A stretch of 64,000 nt of DNA from Acetomicrobium hydrogeniformans ATCC BAA-1850 (GTDB taxonomy: Bacteria; Synergistota; Synergistia; Synergistales; Acetomicrobiaceae), in the NCBI RefSeq assembly GCF_000160455.2, contig NZ_ACJX03000001.1:124001-188000 (forward strand), written 5' to 3'. Numbering within the stretch: position 1 is the first letter of the stretch; every line of letters starts with the position of its first letter. Position numbers and translations under genes: made by a program. This document shows, piece after piece, positions 62,103 through 64,000 of this stretch. The notes under the pieces are model-generated. The model did no database searches. It was not told where the DNA came from and worked only from the letters and a program-made list of their open reading frames with translations.

Positions 62103-63428
62103 ATGGGTGACTTCACTGCATTTATAAAAGGGCTGGAAAATAAGAAGGTGCTGGGTATAAACCCTCCTGTCTTCGATTTTGCCTTTTTCGACTTCTGGGC
62201 AAAACCACTGGGATTGTTATACATTCTGGAATACCTTCGTCGCAGGGGCAATACCGTAAATTTGATCGACTGTATTTACGAGGGAAGGGATAAACCTAAG
62301 TCATACGGACGCTACAAACCCAAAAGAAGGGAAATAGGAAAACCCCTACCCTACAAGGCCATCCCCCGTCGGTTTTATCACTTTGGAATGACGAAAGAAG
62401 AGCTGGAGGAAAGGCTTTCCGCGATAGAGCCTCCCGATATTATCCTCATAACCTCCGGCATGACCTATTGGTATCTTGGCGTAAAATGGTGTATCGAAAT
62501 CGTAAAAGGCATTTTTCCCGATGTACCTTTGCTGTTGGGTGGCATATACGCCCAACTATGTCCCGATCATGCACAAGGTCTTGGCGCAGACGGAGTCCAA
62601 ACAACGCCGCTCGGCGTGCCCTTCTTCCGTCCTGCATTGGATTTGTACGACGCTCCAGAGTACGGGATTACGATTACCTCCATCGGTTGTCCTTTAAACT
62701 GCAAATATTGCGCCTCCAAAAGGCTTTGGCCAAAATACAGGAAGCGCAACGTTGACGAAGTTATTGACGAGATATCCTTTCAAGCCGGCATGCGATCCGT
62801 TGGAGATATCGCCTTTTACGACGACGCGCTCTTACTGGACAAGGAAAGACACTTCTATCCCCTATGCGATGAACTCAAAAAAAGGCATGGCCACCTGCGT
62901 TACCACACCCCAAACGGATTGCACGTGAGGGAGATCGACGAAGTTTGTGCCCGCTATCTTTACGAAACAGGCTTTAAAACTATACGGCTAAGCCTTGAAA
63001 GCACCGACCCTTCAATACAAAAAGCGGGCTCTGACAAGGTTCATGATGATCAATATATAAGGGCCGTAGAAAACCTGCTTAAGGCAGGTTACACTCACGA
63101 GGACATAGAAACCTATATTCTGGTGGGCCTTCCCGGACAGAAATACGAGGCTGTAGAGAGGGCAATCCTTTTTGTAAAATCCCTAGGTGCGACAGTCAAG
63201 CTAGCGGAATACTCTCCCATACCCGGAACGCCCATGTTCGACGAATGTGCCAAGATTTTTCCTCTACTGAAAGAAGATCCTCTATACCAGAACAACACCG
63301 CCTATTGCGGGTATATGACACCCGATATAACACAAATAAATCTGCAAAGGCTAAAAAATCTGGCCAAGATTAAAATAAGGGACGGGGTGAAGGCTTCCAT
63401 TAGACGCGACGACCCGCCCCTGATTTAA
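62103..63428 (+). CDS. B12-binding-domain radical SAM protein
   Basis: 441 residues. An N-terminal Rossmann-like domain of the cobalamin-binding type (LGINPPVFDF, PLGLLYILEYLRRRGN, IILITSGMTYWY, VPLLLGGIYAQ) lacks the classic DxHxxG motif. The radical SAM core has C196, C200 and C203 in GCPLNCKYCASK, then IRLSLES and YILVGLPGQ. The substrate is unknown; many relatives modify lipids, tetrapyrroles or peptides. No partner gene is next to it. Convergent with argG, seven bases apart. Confidence 0.8.
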   Translation: MGDFTAFIKGLENKKVLGINPPVFDFAFFDFWAKPLGLLYILEYLRRRGNTVNLIDCIYEGRDKPKSYGRYKPKRREIGKPLPYKAIPRRFYHFGMTKEELEERLSAIEPPDIILITSGMTYWYLGVKWCIEIVKGIFPDVPLLLGGIYAQLCPDHAQGLGADGVQTTPLGVPFFRPALDLYDAPEYGITITSIGCPLNCKYCASKRLWPKYRKRNVDEVIDEISFQAGMRSVGDIAFYDDALLLDKERHFYPLCDELKKRHGHLRYHTPNGLHVREIDEVCARYLYETGFKTIRLSLESTDPSIQKAGSDKVHDDQYIRAVENLLKAGYTHEDIETYILVGLPGQKYEAVERAILFVKSLGATVKLAEYSPIPGTPMFDECAKIFPLLKEDPLYQNNTAYCGYMTPDITQINLQRLKNLAKIKIRDGVKASIRRDDPPLI

Positions 63429-63435
63429 AATCTTT

Positions 63436-63999
63436 CTAGCCTTTTTGGTTTGAGCTTATAGGCTCCTTTTCTAAAGAAGCCTCACATTGGCATGCGGGCT
63501 TTTTTGACCCATGGACCTGTTTCCACGTAACAACGGGCAACCCCCAAATGTTTATGAAGCCTACAGCAGCAGAGTGATCAAAGCTATCTCCCGTCGAATA
63601 GGTGGCTAGATCGTCAACGTAGAGAGAATTGGGGGATTTAAGGCCAACTACCGTGCTTTGTCCCTTATACAACCTAACCCTTACGACTCCATTGACGACC
63701 TTTTGCGCCTGATTGAAGAAGGCATCTAACGCATCCCTCAGGGGCGAAAACCAGTAGCCCACGTAAGCCAGCTCGGCGTATTTCAACTCCAGGTCAGCCT
63801 TAGCAGCTATTACATCCTTCGCCAGGGTCATCTTCTCCAATGCCTTTTTGGCCTGAAGCAACACAACAGGCGCTGGGCATTCGTACACTTCCCTGCTCTT
63901 AAACCCAACAAGCCTGTCTTCGATCATATCTATTCGTCCCACTCCATGTTTACCGGCTATCTCGTTCAGCTTAGCGATCAGAGCAACGCCGTCCATCTC
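63436..63999 (-). CDS. argG: Argininosuccinate synthase, C-terminal part
   Basis: The last 188 residues of ArgG, which joins citrulline and aspartate using ATP. The frame stays open to the window edge, so the ATG at 63996 is internal (EMDGVALIAKLN). Typical stretches are GRIDMIEDRLVGFKSREVYE, split at most 20 residues, KYAELAYVGYWFSPLRDALD and YSTGDSFDHSAAVGFI. A Cys-bearing tail (KPACQCEASLEKEP) extends the end slightly. It may use citrulline made with carbamoyl phosphate elsewhere. Confidence 0.93.
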   Translation of the reverse strand, partial: EMDGVALIAKLNEIAGKHGVGRIDMIEDRLVGFKSREVYECPAPVVLLQAKKALEKMTLAKDVIAAKADLELKYAELAYVGYWFSPLRDALDAFFNQAQKVVNGVVRVRLYKGQSTVVGLKSPNSLYVDDLATYSTGDSFDHSAAVGFINIWGLPVVTWKQVHGSKKPACQCEASLEKEPISSNQKG

Positions 64000-64000
64000 C

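Overview
The window looks like a chromosome segment of an anaerobic, fermentative bacterium that lives on amino acids, sugar acids and purines. Gene content and protein style suggest a Synergistota-type organism (Acetomicrobium/Anaerobaculum-like); this is a judgement from memory of such proteins, not a database result. No rRNA, tRNA or CRISPR array was seen.

Layout. 1-3.2 kb: end of a SIMPL-domain protein, rlmN, and pckA convergent to it. 3.4-17.2 kb: two related sugar-acid gene sets. Set 1 (minus strand) has a two-piece UxaA/SuyAB-type dehydratase, a KdgT permease, a DUF1537 acid-sugar kinase and a PdxA2-type dehydrogenase. Set 2 (plus strand, AT-rich) has a second KdgT, a second two-piece dehydratase and a DapA-family aldolase, with an IclR regulator facing it. 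Two tandem aminotransferases and a 1.55-kb insertion sequence lie between them. The three transcription units share a TATATACGT-type operator, and the insertion sequence sits between two copies of it. 17.7-21 kb: a TauE/SafE permease, a large KPAIYLYP lipoprotein and a headless gene remnant.

21.2-30.7 kb: a compact de novo purine operon, purC-purS (fused), purQ, L, F, M, N, H, D. purE lies apart at 57.7 kb, near glyA. 30.7-56.1 kb: a 25-kb minus-strand block for purine uptake and breakdown. It holds an AzgA-type permease, two small deaminases, three molybdenum hydroxylases of the xanthine dehydrogenase family, NCS2 and NCS1 permeases, an SsnA amidohydrolase, a PreA-like flavoprotein, a YgeW-like carbamoyltransferase, YgeY and a YgeY paralogue, and two fold-type-II PLP enzymes. 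A divergent LysR gene caps the block. This matches in outline the anaerobic urate/purine degradation loci known from gut bacteria, but YgeX, HyuA and YgfK are not in the window and other proteins stand in their place.

57.1-64 kb: a small thioredoxin-like gene with an in-frame TGA right after a Cys codon and a hairpin at the right distance for a bacterial SECIS, which makes it a candidate selenoprotein; then purE, glyA, deoC, an alanine/glycine:Na+ symporter, a B12-binding radical SAM enzyme whose mRNA may be leaderless, and the 3' part of argG.
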